A stretch of DNA of 64,000 nt from Cladopsammia gracilis (Eukaryota; Cnidaria; Anthozoa; Scleractinia; Dendrophylliidae): assembly GCA_022457155.1 (NCBI GenBank), contig JAJGOT010000474.1, positions 1 through 64,000 of the forward strand, read 5' to 3'. Positions within the stretch are counted from its first letter, which is position 1. The number at the start of each line of letters is the position of its first letter. Below the pieces are notes generated by a model. That model saw nothing but the letters and a program-made list of their open reading frames with translations. It was not told the origin of the DNA and made no database searches. Shown here piece after piece: positions 11,498 through 23,400 of this stretch. The position numbers and the translations under genes were made by a program.

Positions 11498-14400
11498 GTT
11501 TGTAGATTAGCGTTTAAGAGAATGCTTGAGATCATGGACATTATATTCTGGACTATTAATTTTTTTTCTGGGAAGGCTTATGGATTTCAGTCAATCGATC
11601 GATAGACCTGCCATGCCAGACTACTTGTAGATCCCGCAAATATCCGGCGCACGCGTGACCTTTCGTTCAATGGCCCCATTCTTTCTAATCTCATATAGTA
11701 TCTTTGCCGAACTTCATCCAATGTCAAGGTTTCGATAAGTTTCGAATTATTTTGCGTGTTGTAGGGCGTTTTGATTGTCATAATCCGCCATCTCCAGATA
11801 ATGAATTCTCTTTTGTGTTTATGTGAAGACGTGTAATTGATGAATTAACAACCAGCGAATAACCTCTTAGTATCTCACCCGCTCTGAGGGAAAGGTAACA
11901 CAAATATTATTGAATTCCAAGAAACAGTGCTTCCGTGTGAGGAAACGAACAATCATATATTTCTCTTAAATAAAGTTGCTAGTTGGACGTGGGTCGCTTA
12001 ACACGAAAAATTGGATTTCTCAACTGAGTTGATATTAACTTTAGATATAAAACTAAGGCCCAGTTCAAACGTCGAACTTCACATGTGCCGAACCTAATGC
12101 AAATGAGCAAAATCTATTGTTCTTGCTAATTTGCATTAGGTTCGGCACATGTGAGGTTCGACGTTTGAACTGGGCCTAAGCCACTGTGAAGAGCTTTTGA
12201 ATCACTCAGACTCTCCAAACGTTTTGTTTCTCTTAACTTTGTTTACTGTTTTATCACTGATCCCAAATAATTCCCTCAAGGGCTATGTACATGTAGAAAA
12301 TTAAATATACCTACGTAGGTATGTACATTAGAGAATATTATTTTTATCATCACTGATAGAATTTGCTTAGGTTCACAGTCAAGACATTTCCAAAAAGAAC
12401 TTAGGTCGGTAATACTAAGCTAGTAATTATTATGCTAATAATAAGTTTAAAGCTCACAAATAAGAGTTTTCTTTGTTGTCAAATGAACTATTGTTATTCA
12501 AAACATTGTAAACAAAACTCGTGCATGCAAGTGGAACACTTTAATAATGGCCTTAATTAGATTCACTGATCATAGCTTGATACTGCTCTCTCAATATTTG
12601 AGTTGATATTGAAATACATCTTAAACATAGCTATAGATCGTTTTCACATGATGTCATAAAAATTCAAAAATCTAAAGTATACATCCTACAAAGCTGTTTC
12701 TAACATGGTATGTGGATACCAGTGTTATGATCTTTCACAAAAAGGTTCAGGTTTTAACAATGTTTTGCTTCCGATTTATAAAGGTTTTAAATGTGTTACG
12801 CAATCTGTCACGCTATTTCAAATAAGCCATGAAAATCAACAAAATTGAACCAGTTGAAAGTTATTTTTAATTATAGATGCTTATGAGCCGATTTAATGGC
12901 ACTTATAGTGAATACAATATTTTGTGATGAGATTTTTGGTGTAATTAAGGCTTTGAATTTTTGGCCGCCATGTTGGTGTACCAAAGTGGAACACCAACAT
13001 GGCCGCTCCCTACATTTACTAAAAATGTCTAACACTTGTTTGCCTATAACTCTTGAACTAAATGCTCTTGCGCTTCAAAATTTGGCCCAGATGTGTAGTT
13101 TTACACTCTCTACAATTCCATAAACATTTTGGAATCGAAAACGGCTTCTGAATTTTGATATGACATCAGTGAAAACGCTCTATTGTTGATGTAGGAAATG
13201 TTCTGTGCAAAATTAGCATTATTATTAAAATTGTTTATGCTCTGTTGGTCATGCAGGACATCTACAGCTGGTCCTCACAAAATGCATGCAAAATTAAGTT
13301 TTATCCCTTAAAAAAAAATGAAAAAAGAAAGGGGATAGTTTGACAATCTCAAAAGTGAAAAGATTTTTGCCATTTCTTTATTCGTCCATGAAAAAATATA
13401 TCATGCTCTAAAGTTGGCTTAAAAACTTAAAAGATAGTAAATTTTAACATATTTCAATTAGTTCTTGCAGTATTCATTTCTTTGCATGATAGGCTATATA
13501 ACTACACCATCAAACAAATAAATTATTTTTAATTCATAAATGGTGGATGGAGGATTGTTGAATAATTGATTTGATTAGTTGCAGAAATTTCCTATATGCC
13601 ATTCAGTTTCATACATATGTGTTTGACTATATTTTGTGTAAAATCTTCGTTGTTCTACAAATGTATAATAGGCAACCTATTCCTCATAATTATACAGTGC
13701 ACATGCTTGAGTAAGCATATGATTGTAACAGTCTTTATAAACGTCCTGCTTCTAGAGAGATGTTCTCTTTAGAGAGGTGTCCTGCTTAGAGAGGTGTCCT
13801 GCTTAAAGATGTGTCCTGCTTAGAGAGGTGCCCTGCTTATATTGTTGGTTTATATGAATGATAAAAAGAGAAAGATACAGTATTGTTTTGTTTGGATCAG
13901 GATGTGTGGAGAGATTCCAGAACAAAGTGTGAACATTCTGCAAAAGTCCTATATATACATGTAGGGGTGTCCTTTTAGAGAGGTGTCCTGCTTAAGGTGG
14001 CTCCGAATAGTTTAAACATTCCCATCATGATACATCTATTATATTCAATCACAGCTACACCAGTAAAGTTAAGAGAAAACTTTAAGTACAGGTTTGTAAA
14101 CACTTAACCAATAAACAAATTTAGGTGGCTACGACATCAAAATTTGTTACCATGGTAACGTAAAAAGAGGCCAAAAAGACCCCATTTTCAACTTTTTGAG
14201 GCTAATAACTTCAAAACTGCTCGGTGAAATTTTTTGATTTTTATATATTTTCGTCTTATAAACATAACAAACATTTGTGCCAATTTTGAAAAAAATCTGT
14301 ACATAGGATTCAGAGATATGTCATTTTTACATAAATTTAAGGTAGCTCTGAACTCTATGTACAGAATTTTTTAAAAAATTGTTAAAATTTTTCTCTTGTC

Positions 14401-17400
14401 AATTAAACAAAAATATATCGAAAACAAAAACTTTCACCTTGTAGTTTATAAGTTATTAGCCTCAAATGGTCCAAAATAGCGTATTTTTACCTCTTTTCGC
14501 GTTGCCATGGCAACACATGATGACAATCGTTTGGATACTACTTTGTTGACTGATAAAAGACGTACTGGTTTCAAGTAAAAGATTTTTAGCCACACCATCG
14601 GGCTAGCTGTAATGGAATGCGAAAGACGAGAGGGCTGAACAATATGGAGCCACCTTAAAGAGGTGTCCTGCATATAGAGGTGTCCTTCTCAAAGAGGTGT
14701 CCTGCTTAGAGAGGTGTCCTGCTTAGAGAGGTGTCCTGCTTAGAGAGGTGTCCTGCTTAGAGAGGGGTCCTGCATATAGCGGTTTCTTTCTCAGAAGTGT
14801 CCTGCTTTAAGTGGTGTCCTACTTAGAGAGGTGTCCTGCTTAGAAAAGTATCCTGCTTAAAGAGGTGTCATGCTTAGAGAGGTGTCCTGCTTAGAGAGGT
14901 GTCCTGCTTAGAGAGGTGTCCTGCTTAAAGAGGTGTCCTGCTTAAAGAGGTGTTGTGCTTAAAGAGGTGTCCTGCTTAAAGAGGTGTCCTGCTTGGAGAG
15001 GTGTCCTGCTTAAAGAGGTGTCCTGCTTAAAGAGGTGTCCTGTTTAGAGAGGTGTCCTGCTTAAAGAGGTGTCCTGCTTGGAGAGATGTTCTGCTTAGAG
15101 AGGTGTTCTGCTTAGAAAGATGTCCTGCTTAGAGAGGTGTCCTGCTTAGAGAGATGTTCTGCTTAGAGAGGTGTTCTGCTTAGAAAGATGTCCTGCTTAA
15201 AGAGGTGTCCTGCTTAGAGAGATGTTCTGCTTAGAGAGGTGTCCTGTTTAGTTATGTGTTCTTATTAGAGGTGTTCTGCTTAGAAAGATGTCCTGTTTAG
15301 AGAGGTGTCCTGCTTAGAGAGGTGCTCTGCTTAGATAGGTGCCCTGCTTGGAGAGGTGTTCTCTTTAGAGAGGTGTCCTGCTTAGAGAGGTGTGTTGCTT
15401 TGAGAGGTGTCCTACTTAGAGAGATGTTCTGCTTAGAGAGGTGTCCTGTTTAGTTATGTGTTCTTATTAGAGAGGTGTTCTGCTTAGAAAGATGTCCTGT
15501 TTAGAGAGGTCTCCTGCTTAGAGAGGTGCCCTGCTTAGATAGGTGTCCTGCTTGGAGAGGTGTTCTCTTTAGAGAGGTGTTCTCTTTAGAGAGGTGTCCT
15601 ACTTAGAGAGGTGTCCTGCTTAGAGAGGTGTCCTGCTTGGAGAGGTGCCCTGCTTAGAGAGATGTTCTGCTTAGAGAGGTGTCCTGTTTAGTTATGTGTT
15701 CTTATTAGAGAGGTGTTCTGCTTAGAAAGATGTCCTGTTTAGAGAAGTGTCCTGCTTGGAGAGGTGTTCTTTTTAGAGAGGTGCCTTGCTTAGAGAGGTG
15801 TCCTGCTTGGAGAGGTGTCCTGCTTAGAGAGGTGTCCTGCAGGTGTCCTGCTTAGAGAGATGTTCTGTTTAGAGAGATGTTCTGCTTAGAAAGATGTCCT
15901 GCTTAGAGAGGTGTCCTGCTTAGATAGGTGTCTTCCTTAGATAGGTGTCTTGCTTAGAGAGGTGTCCTGCTTAGATAGGTGCCGTGCTTACAGAGGTGTT
16001 CTGCTTAGAGAGGTGTTCTGCATAAAGAGATGTTCTCTTTAGAGAAATGTCCTGCATAGAGATGTGTTCTCTTTTGAGAGTCGCTGAGCTTGGATACATG
16101 TAGGTGCCCTGCTTAGAGAGGTGCCCTGCTTAGAGAGATGTCCTGCTTAGAGAGGTATTCTCTTTAGAGAGGTGTTCTCTATAGACAGATGTCCTGCTTA
16201 GAGAGGTGTCCTGCTCAGAGTGGTGTCTTGCTTAGAGAGGGGCCCTGCTTGGATAGGTGTTCTCTTTAGAGAGGTGCCCTGCTTGGAGATGTGTCCTGCT
16301 TGGAGATGTGTTCTTTTTAGAGAGGTTCCCTGCTTAGAAATTTGTCCTGCTTAGATAGCTGCCCTGCTTAGAGAGATGGTCTCCTTAGGTAGGTGTGCTG
16401 CTTAGAGAGATGTCCTGCTTAGAGAGGTGTCCTGCTGAGAGAGGTGTCCTGCTTAGAGAGGTGTCCTGCTGAGAGAGGTGTCCTGCTTAAAGAGGTGTCC
16501 TGCTTAGAGAGGTGTCCTGCTGAGAGAGGTGTCCTGCTTAAAGAGGTGTCCTGCTTAAAGAGGTGCCCTGCTGAGAGAGGTGTCCTGCTTAGAGAGGTGT
16601 CCTGCTGAGAGAGGTGTCCTGCTTGGAGAGGTGTCCTGCTGAGAGAGGTGTCCTGCTTGGAGAGGTGTCCTGCTGAGAGAGGTGTCCTGCTTAGAGAGGT
16701 GTCCTGCTTAGAGAGGTGTCCTGCTGAGAGAGGTGTCCTGCTTAGAGAGGTGTCCTGCTGAGAGAGGTGTCCTGCTTAAAGAGATGTTCTGCTTAGTAAG
16801 ATGTCCTGATTAGAGAGGTGTCCTGCTTAGATAGGTGTCCTGCTTAGAGAGATGTTCTGCTTGGAGAGGTGTTCTCTTTAGTAAGGTATCCTGCTTAGAG
16901 AGGTGCGCTGGTTAGAAAGGTGTCCTGCTTAGAGAGGTGTCCTGCATAGAGAGATATTCTCTTTTGAGAGTTGCCATGCTGAGAGAGGTACCCTGTTTAG
17001 AGAGGTGTTCTCTTTAAAGAGGTGTCCTGCTTAGAGAGGTGTCCTGCTTGGAGAGGTGTCCTGCTTGGAGAGGTGTCCTGCTTGGAGAGGTGTCCTGCTT
17101 AGAGAGATGTTCTGCTTAGAGAGATGTTCTGCTGAGAAAGGTGTCTTGCTTAAAGAGATGTCCTGCTTAGAGAGGTGTCCTGCTGAGATAGGTGTCTTGC
17201 TTAAAGAGATGTCCTGTTAAGAGAGGTGTCTTGCTTAAAGAGATGTCCTGCTTAGAGAGGTGTCCTGCTGAGAGAGGTGTCTTGCTTAAAGAGATGTCCT
17301 GCTTAGAAAGATGTTCTGCTTAGAGAGATGTTCTGCTTAGAGAGATGTTCTGCTTAGAGAGATGTTCTGCTTAGAAAGATGTTCTGTTTAGAGAGGTGTC

Positions 17401-20400
17401 CTGCTGAGAGAGGTGTCTTGCTTAAAGAGATGTCCTGCGTAGAGAGATGTTCTGCTTAGAGAGATGTTCTGCTTAGAAAGATGTAGAGTAATGTAGTTCT
17501 AGCTATTACATTTTATAATAATTCTGTATATAATTTAGGTTTTTTATAGTTGTGACTGATGAGTTTACCTTGTCTAAATAAAGTTATCCTATCCTATCCT
17601 ATCCTATCCTGCTTAGAGAGGTGTCCTACTTAGAGAGGTGTCCCGCTTGGAGAGGTGTTCTCTTTAGTGAGGTGCTCGTCTTAGAGAGGTGTGCTGCTTT
17701 GAGAGGTGTCCTGCTTAGAGAGGTGTCCTGCTTGGTGAGGTGTCCTGCTTAGAGAGGTGCCCTGCTTAGATAGGTGTCCTGCTTAGATAGGTGCCCTGCT
17801 TAGGGAGGTGTCCTTCTTAGAGAGGTGTCCTGCTTAGAGAGGTTTCCTGCTTAGAGAGGTATTCTCTTTAGATAGTTGTCCTGCTTAGAGAGGTGTCCTA
17901 CTTAGAGAGGTGTCCCGCTTGGAGAGGTGTTCTCTTTGGTGAGGTGTGCTTTTTTAGTGAGGTGTGCTGCTTAGAGAGGTGTCCTGCTTAGAGAGGTGTC
18001 CTGCTTAGAGAGGTGTCCTGCTTGGAGAGGTGTCCTGCTTAGAGAGGGGCCCTGCTTAGATAGGTGCCCTGCTTAGGGAGGTGTCCTGCTTAAAGAGGTT
18101 TCCTGCTTAGAGAGGTATTCTCTTTAGAGAGGTGTCCTGCTTAGAGAGGTGCCCTGCTTAGGTAGGTGTCCTGCTTAGGGAGGTGCCCTGCTTAGAGAGG
18201 TGCCCTGCTTAGAGAGATGCCCTGCTTAGAGAGATGCCCTGCTTAGAGAGGTGAACTGCTTAGAGAGGTGTCCTGCTTAGAGAGGTGTCCTGCTATGAGA
18301 GGTGTCCTGCTTAAAGAGGTGTCCTGCTTAGAGAGATGTCCTGTTTAGAGAGGTGTCCTGCTTAAAGAGGTGTGCTGCTTAGAGAGGTGTTCTCAAGGAG
18401 GTTTTTGTTAGAGTGGTGTCTTCTTTGGAGAGGTCCACTTAATGAAGTGTCCTTTCAAAAGGTCAATAATACTGGTAGAATTGTGTTGGTGTAGGGTAGC
18501 CATTAAATAGGACACTAAGGCCATATTGGTGGTGGGCTGATCTAACAAAAATAATAAATAAATAAATAAATAAATAGGTGCCCACTTTAAAGGGATGACT
18601 CATCTAGAAGGGTGTCTCTTTTTATAAAAAGGACATAAGCAGATTACAAAATAGTTTATTTTAAAGAGGTGACTTAGGAGAAGATTCATCTAGTGTAGGT
18701 CCACCTCAGATTCATGTAGGCAGGGATGTAGCTAAGAGCTGGATACTGGCTAATTTCACAAGCTGAAAGAGAACTTATCACCAGCTGAAATTTCACTAGA
18801 GAACAGACTTGGGGTGATTTTGAAGGTGCACAAGACAGAAAAATCGGCTGGGCTTGTTAATGAGCCTGCTAAGTTTTTTTCTTTGCTACACCCCTGTGTA
18901 GGTAGCAGTACATTATTGACTTTCTAAATAACAAGAGGCTCCCAGCAGCCTATACTCATGCGCATGCGTAAGTAAGTTAAGAAGATGAGAAGAAGATGTC
19001 CGACATGGCGAAGAGTACTCCTTTTATTCAGTCATCGTTCCTGCAAACCACGTTGTTTACTATTGATTGTTTTTTAAATGAAGGCTGTACCACAATGAAG
19101 GGAATGATTCTTCTATGTCTTATATATACCAAACATGAACATTACTAATGTAAGTAGGGTTGTAAGAGACGCTGTCGTGACACTTGAGTAACGCTCTTTT
19201 ACCGGAAGTGAGAGTAGCCGGAAGTCACTAAACAGGAAGTGTAGTGGCAAAGCTATGAACCGGAAGTGTACAATTTAAAATATGCGTGCATAAATTTGCA
19301 TGCAAAATCGTGACACAAAAAATAAAAATAATAAAAATAACAAGAAAAACGGAGCCAAAACCTTACATGTGTGTACCTCATGCCGCTTCACGCATGAGTA
19401 ATTATAATAGGCTTTGTCAAATTAGACAAGCTGAAATAACCAGTTGGTTAATAATGCTAGTGGTTTATTGGTCACAGTTTATATTGATTTTAATTTTTTT
19501 ATTCTCTCTTATATAATAGACTGTGGTAGCAAGCAGAAGTCTTACACAGATGCAAAGTTTAAATGCAATGAACAAGAGATAACGCCCGACAGTCCTTGTT
19601 TGAAACCACTGATGAATAGCAAAAAGCATTTTATTATTCATACACCTGAACGTGACAAGGTAACAGTGACAATTTGTTAGTTTAGGTGGCTCACAACAGT
19701 TCCCAGTATTTTCCATCACTTAACCCTTTAACTCCTAAGAGGGCCAGAAATAAAAAAACAATAAAAATCCCAAATTTCATTTTATACAATATTGAAAAAC
19801 AAATGGTACCATGCCAAGCTACTGCCAAAGAGGTTTCATTTGAATGGTCACATCATAGGTTTTTTCAACAGACTCAAAAGTTAGAACAAATGGTACCATG
19901 CAAAAGTACTGCTGAAGAGGTTTCATTTGAATGGTCACACCATAGGATTTCATCAATAGACTCAAAAGGTAGAACAAATGGTACCATGCAAAAGTACTGC
20001 TGAAGAGGTTTCATTTGAATGGTCACACCATAGGTTTTCATAAACAGACTCAAAAGTTAGAACAAAATTTAATGGTACCATGCAAAATTACTGCTGAAGA
20101 GGTTTCATTTGAATGGTCACACCATAGGTTTTCATCAACAGACTCAAAAGTTAGAACTACATTATATGTCTCGATAATTGACTCTGGGATTGAAAGGGTT
20201 AACACATGTATACTTTGATGGAGCAGTACCACCACTCGACTATATCATTTAGTGCTACAATAATGGTATCAAACAAATGTCCAATCATTGACAAGTTATG
20301 GTCTCTTTAATGGTGTAACAGGTTACCATAGAAACAGTATAACCTGTTAAAGACACCCTTGATTTAATCTTTAAGTGCTTATAACTAAAAAATGAGCAAA

Positions 20401-23400
20401 GTGACCCCCATTTTTTATTTTTGAATTGTAATAAGCATGTTAAGATACAACTTTTGGCAAAGTTTTAAAACATTCTTGGCAAGGGGTTGAGAGCCACCTT
20501 AAATTTTCGAAAATTTAGGTCTCAGATTTACCATTCACCACCCCTCAACTAGCAAGTAGTTATTTTTAATTACTGGTTAGGTTTTAACTGAGGAAGATCT
20601 TCACTGTTCTTTAATTTGCAGAGTCTTCATCTTGTCATAGCACATGATACACAACAGAGAGTGATTTTGACTGGAAATGATGAAATTGACAAAAGAGTGG
20701 GTAAGGCAGTTGAATATGTACATTGTACTTGTTAAAGGTCACACTTTGAATGGTCACACTTTAGCCGGATTTGAACCAGACTCAAAAATTAGAACTGCCT
20801 TGTACAGCATAAAAAAATAGCACCACAGGAAAGTACTGCTCAGTAGACTTCATTTTAATGATCACATTTTAGGATTTCATCCACAGACTCAAAAGTTAGA
20901 ACCACCTTGTACAGTACAAAACAGTACCACAGGAAAGTACTGCTCAGTAGACGTCATTTTAATGGTCACACTTTAGGATTTGATCCAGGGACTCAAAAGT
21001 TAGAACCACCTTGTACAGCATAACAAACAGTACCACAGGAAAGTACTGCTCAATAGACTTCATTTTAGTGGTCACACTTTAGGATTTGATCCAGGGACTC
21101 AAAGTTGGAATCACCTTGTACAGCATAATAAATAGTACTTACTTCAGGAAAGTACTGCTTATTTGAATGGTCACACCATCACATTTCATGCACAGAATTA
21201 GAGTTAGAACCACATCACATAACGTTATGACTCAAGGTTTTATTTTGGCAGCGACAGGATAATTTATAGAAACACTAAAGGGAATGTCCCAAGTACATGT
21301 ATGGAACAGAGGATATTAAGTTTATTTTATCATGTAATAGTACATTTTAGGATTCTAAGAGATTTACTGCAATAATGGAGAGTTGTCTGTTTCTATAGAT
21401 ATTTTTAACTGTACATTTTGAATGCCGTGTACATACTATTTCAGAGATTGGATTCCTCCCAAAAGTCAGAGTATAAGTTGATCAGATGGACCACTTGGCT
21501 TATAAAAATAAAATAATTAAATTTACATTCGCCTAAGGGAAAGTTCATTTAATATGACAACGGGGGGATGAAGATATTGACGGGGGGGGGGGGGGGGGGG
21601 GGGGGGCTCCAAAAATTTTTAGACACCCGGGGGGGGGGGGGCTCTGAAAAAATTGTTGGGCTAGGGGGGGGTGGCTAGAAGGGGGGATCTGAAATTTTTT
21701 CGACTACCAAGGGGGGGCTCCTAAAAAAATTGAACGCTAGCGAGGGGGGCTGCTAAAATTTCAAGCTTCGAGTTTCAATATCTCCATCCCCCCCCCCCCC
21801 CACCCTTGTCATAATAAATGAATTTTCCCTAACTCTTTAGGTTATGCAACGCTTTTAATGAACACTGGGAACCTGGATCAGGCAATTGAGCAATTTACCA
21901 ACTTAATCAAGGTACTTTGTAATGTTATTATTCACTTTAAAATAATAGAGCAGTTTTCAATTGACTGTCGAAAGCAATTTCGCGATTGCTTTGGTTTTGC
22001 ATTGCTTTAACACTTTGTGATTGGCTAAAAAATCTCGCGTCACTTCATCGACCAATCAGAAGTAAAACCACAACCAATCGCAACTTGCTTACATTGTACA
22101 TGCATTTTCCCGCACATGTATTTGCTATGGGTTCTGTTGGTTGATTCCCTGCGATGGACTAGCATCCCATCCAGGGGGGAGTAGCAATATTCCTAGTCGC
22201 TTCATGCTATAGAAACCGGGTTTAAGCTCCGGCCGTTATGAGCCTTCTGGCTCGGGGTGCGTGACTTTTCTGTTGGTTGATTCATTGGATTGTCTGCATC
22301 TGTGTCTACTGTGATTGGTCGGAGTAAATACTTTCAATTGATTTTGGTTTTACAACACTGAACTAATAACTGCTCTATCTAGGTTACTAGCTAGGTGATG
22401 ATTAAAAGTGAGTTTTTGAATTACATTTAATTTTGGTACATTTTTAACAGTTGAATATAAACTGAGAGCAAGTGAGTGGCTAATTATTAAACCAGTGACT
22501 ACTATGATAGGAATACTTCAAATCATTAACATTTGCAAAAACTTTCATTGTTTATTTTTTAGGAACATCCCTGGGTCACAGCAGCATATTTTGGTCGTGG
22601 TACGGCTTATGTTCAGAAGGCTTACAGGTATTTCAGTCATGTTTTCTTTTGTCAAAGCTGCATGTTGCTGTTTTTGACTATAAAGTTAATTACTTACTAA
22701 TGAGGAGGCTCTATTGCCGTGGAAAGTAAAGGATAATCATTATTTTAACAGCTGGCTGTTTTAAAATAACATGTAAGGGCATTTAAAAATACTTTGCTTT
22801 ATGTACATTTTGTTTTATTACATGTTTTTCCTATCATGCCCTAAAAAGTGATTTTTGATTTACTTGAAAACCGTCTTATAAATTTTCTTGAAACTTCGTC
22901 TGCAGCTGGTGATACGTGAGTACCAGTACTAAAAATTTGAAAGTTTCATTATCAAGCATCTGACTAGATTTGGAGAAAAACAACATTTTTAAAAAACAAA
23001 GGGCATTAAGCTGGTGTTGCTATAGTCGCTTGGAAACCAGTGACACATAGAACTTTGATCATATTTTATAAACTTTGCGAAGTATGATAGCAATCAAAGC
23101 ATGTCTTCCCTGCGCAATTTTGATTTCAAAACATACACCCCACGCTAAAAAAAGACTACATCGAGCCTTCTTAAGTACTGTAGGTCACTTTAAACCTATT
23201 AAAATGGTTTCTTTAAGCTATTGACCAATATTTTCCCAGTGCAGACCTCAAGCTAATTCATTAGCATATCATACATTTCATTATTTACAGCACAAGGAGA
23301 ATGCTGATGCAGCAATACAGGATTTTTCGTCAATTATCAGACTGAGTCCCGATAATCCTGATGGCTGGATCAAACGTGCCGAGGTATTAGCCACTTAATT

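Larger units (their letters stand above)
13741..18440. repeat. 17-bp minisatellite array (unit TTAGAGAGGTGTCCTGC)
   Basis: A scattered prelude (13741-13840, 13966-13995) leads into nearly continuous arrays at 14655-17483 and 17609-18400. The unit is 17 bp with common variants (AAAGAGG, GGAGAGG, GATGTTCTG, TGCTGAGAG). The array is cut by an insertion at 13996-14654 and another at 17484-17608. Because 17 is not a multiple of three, no long ORF runs through. It fills over half of TTC13 intron 1. Confidence 0.97.

Noticed and set aside
13741..18440. Regular short repeats resembling a CRISPR array
   Set aside because: Units are contiguous with no spacers, vary between copies and lie in a eukaryotic intron; this is a minisatellite.
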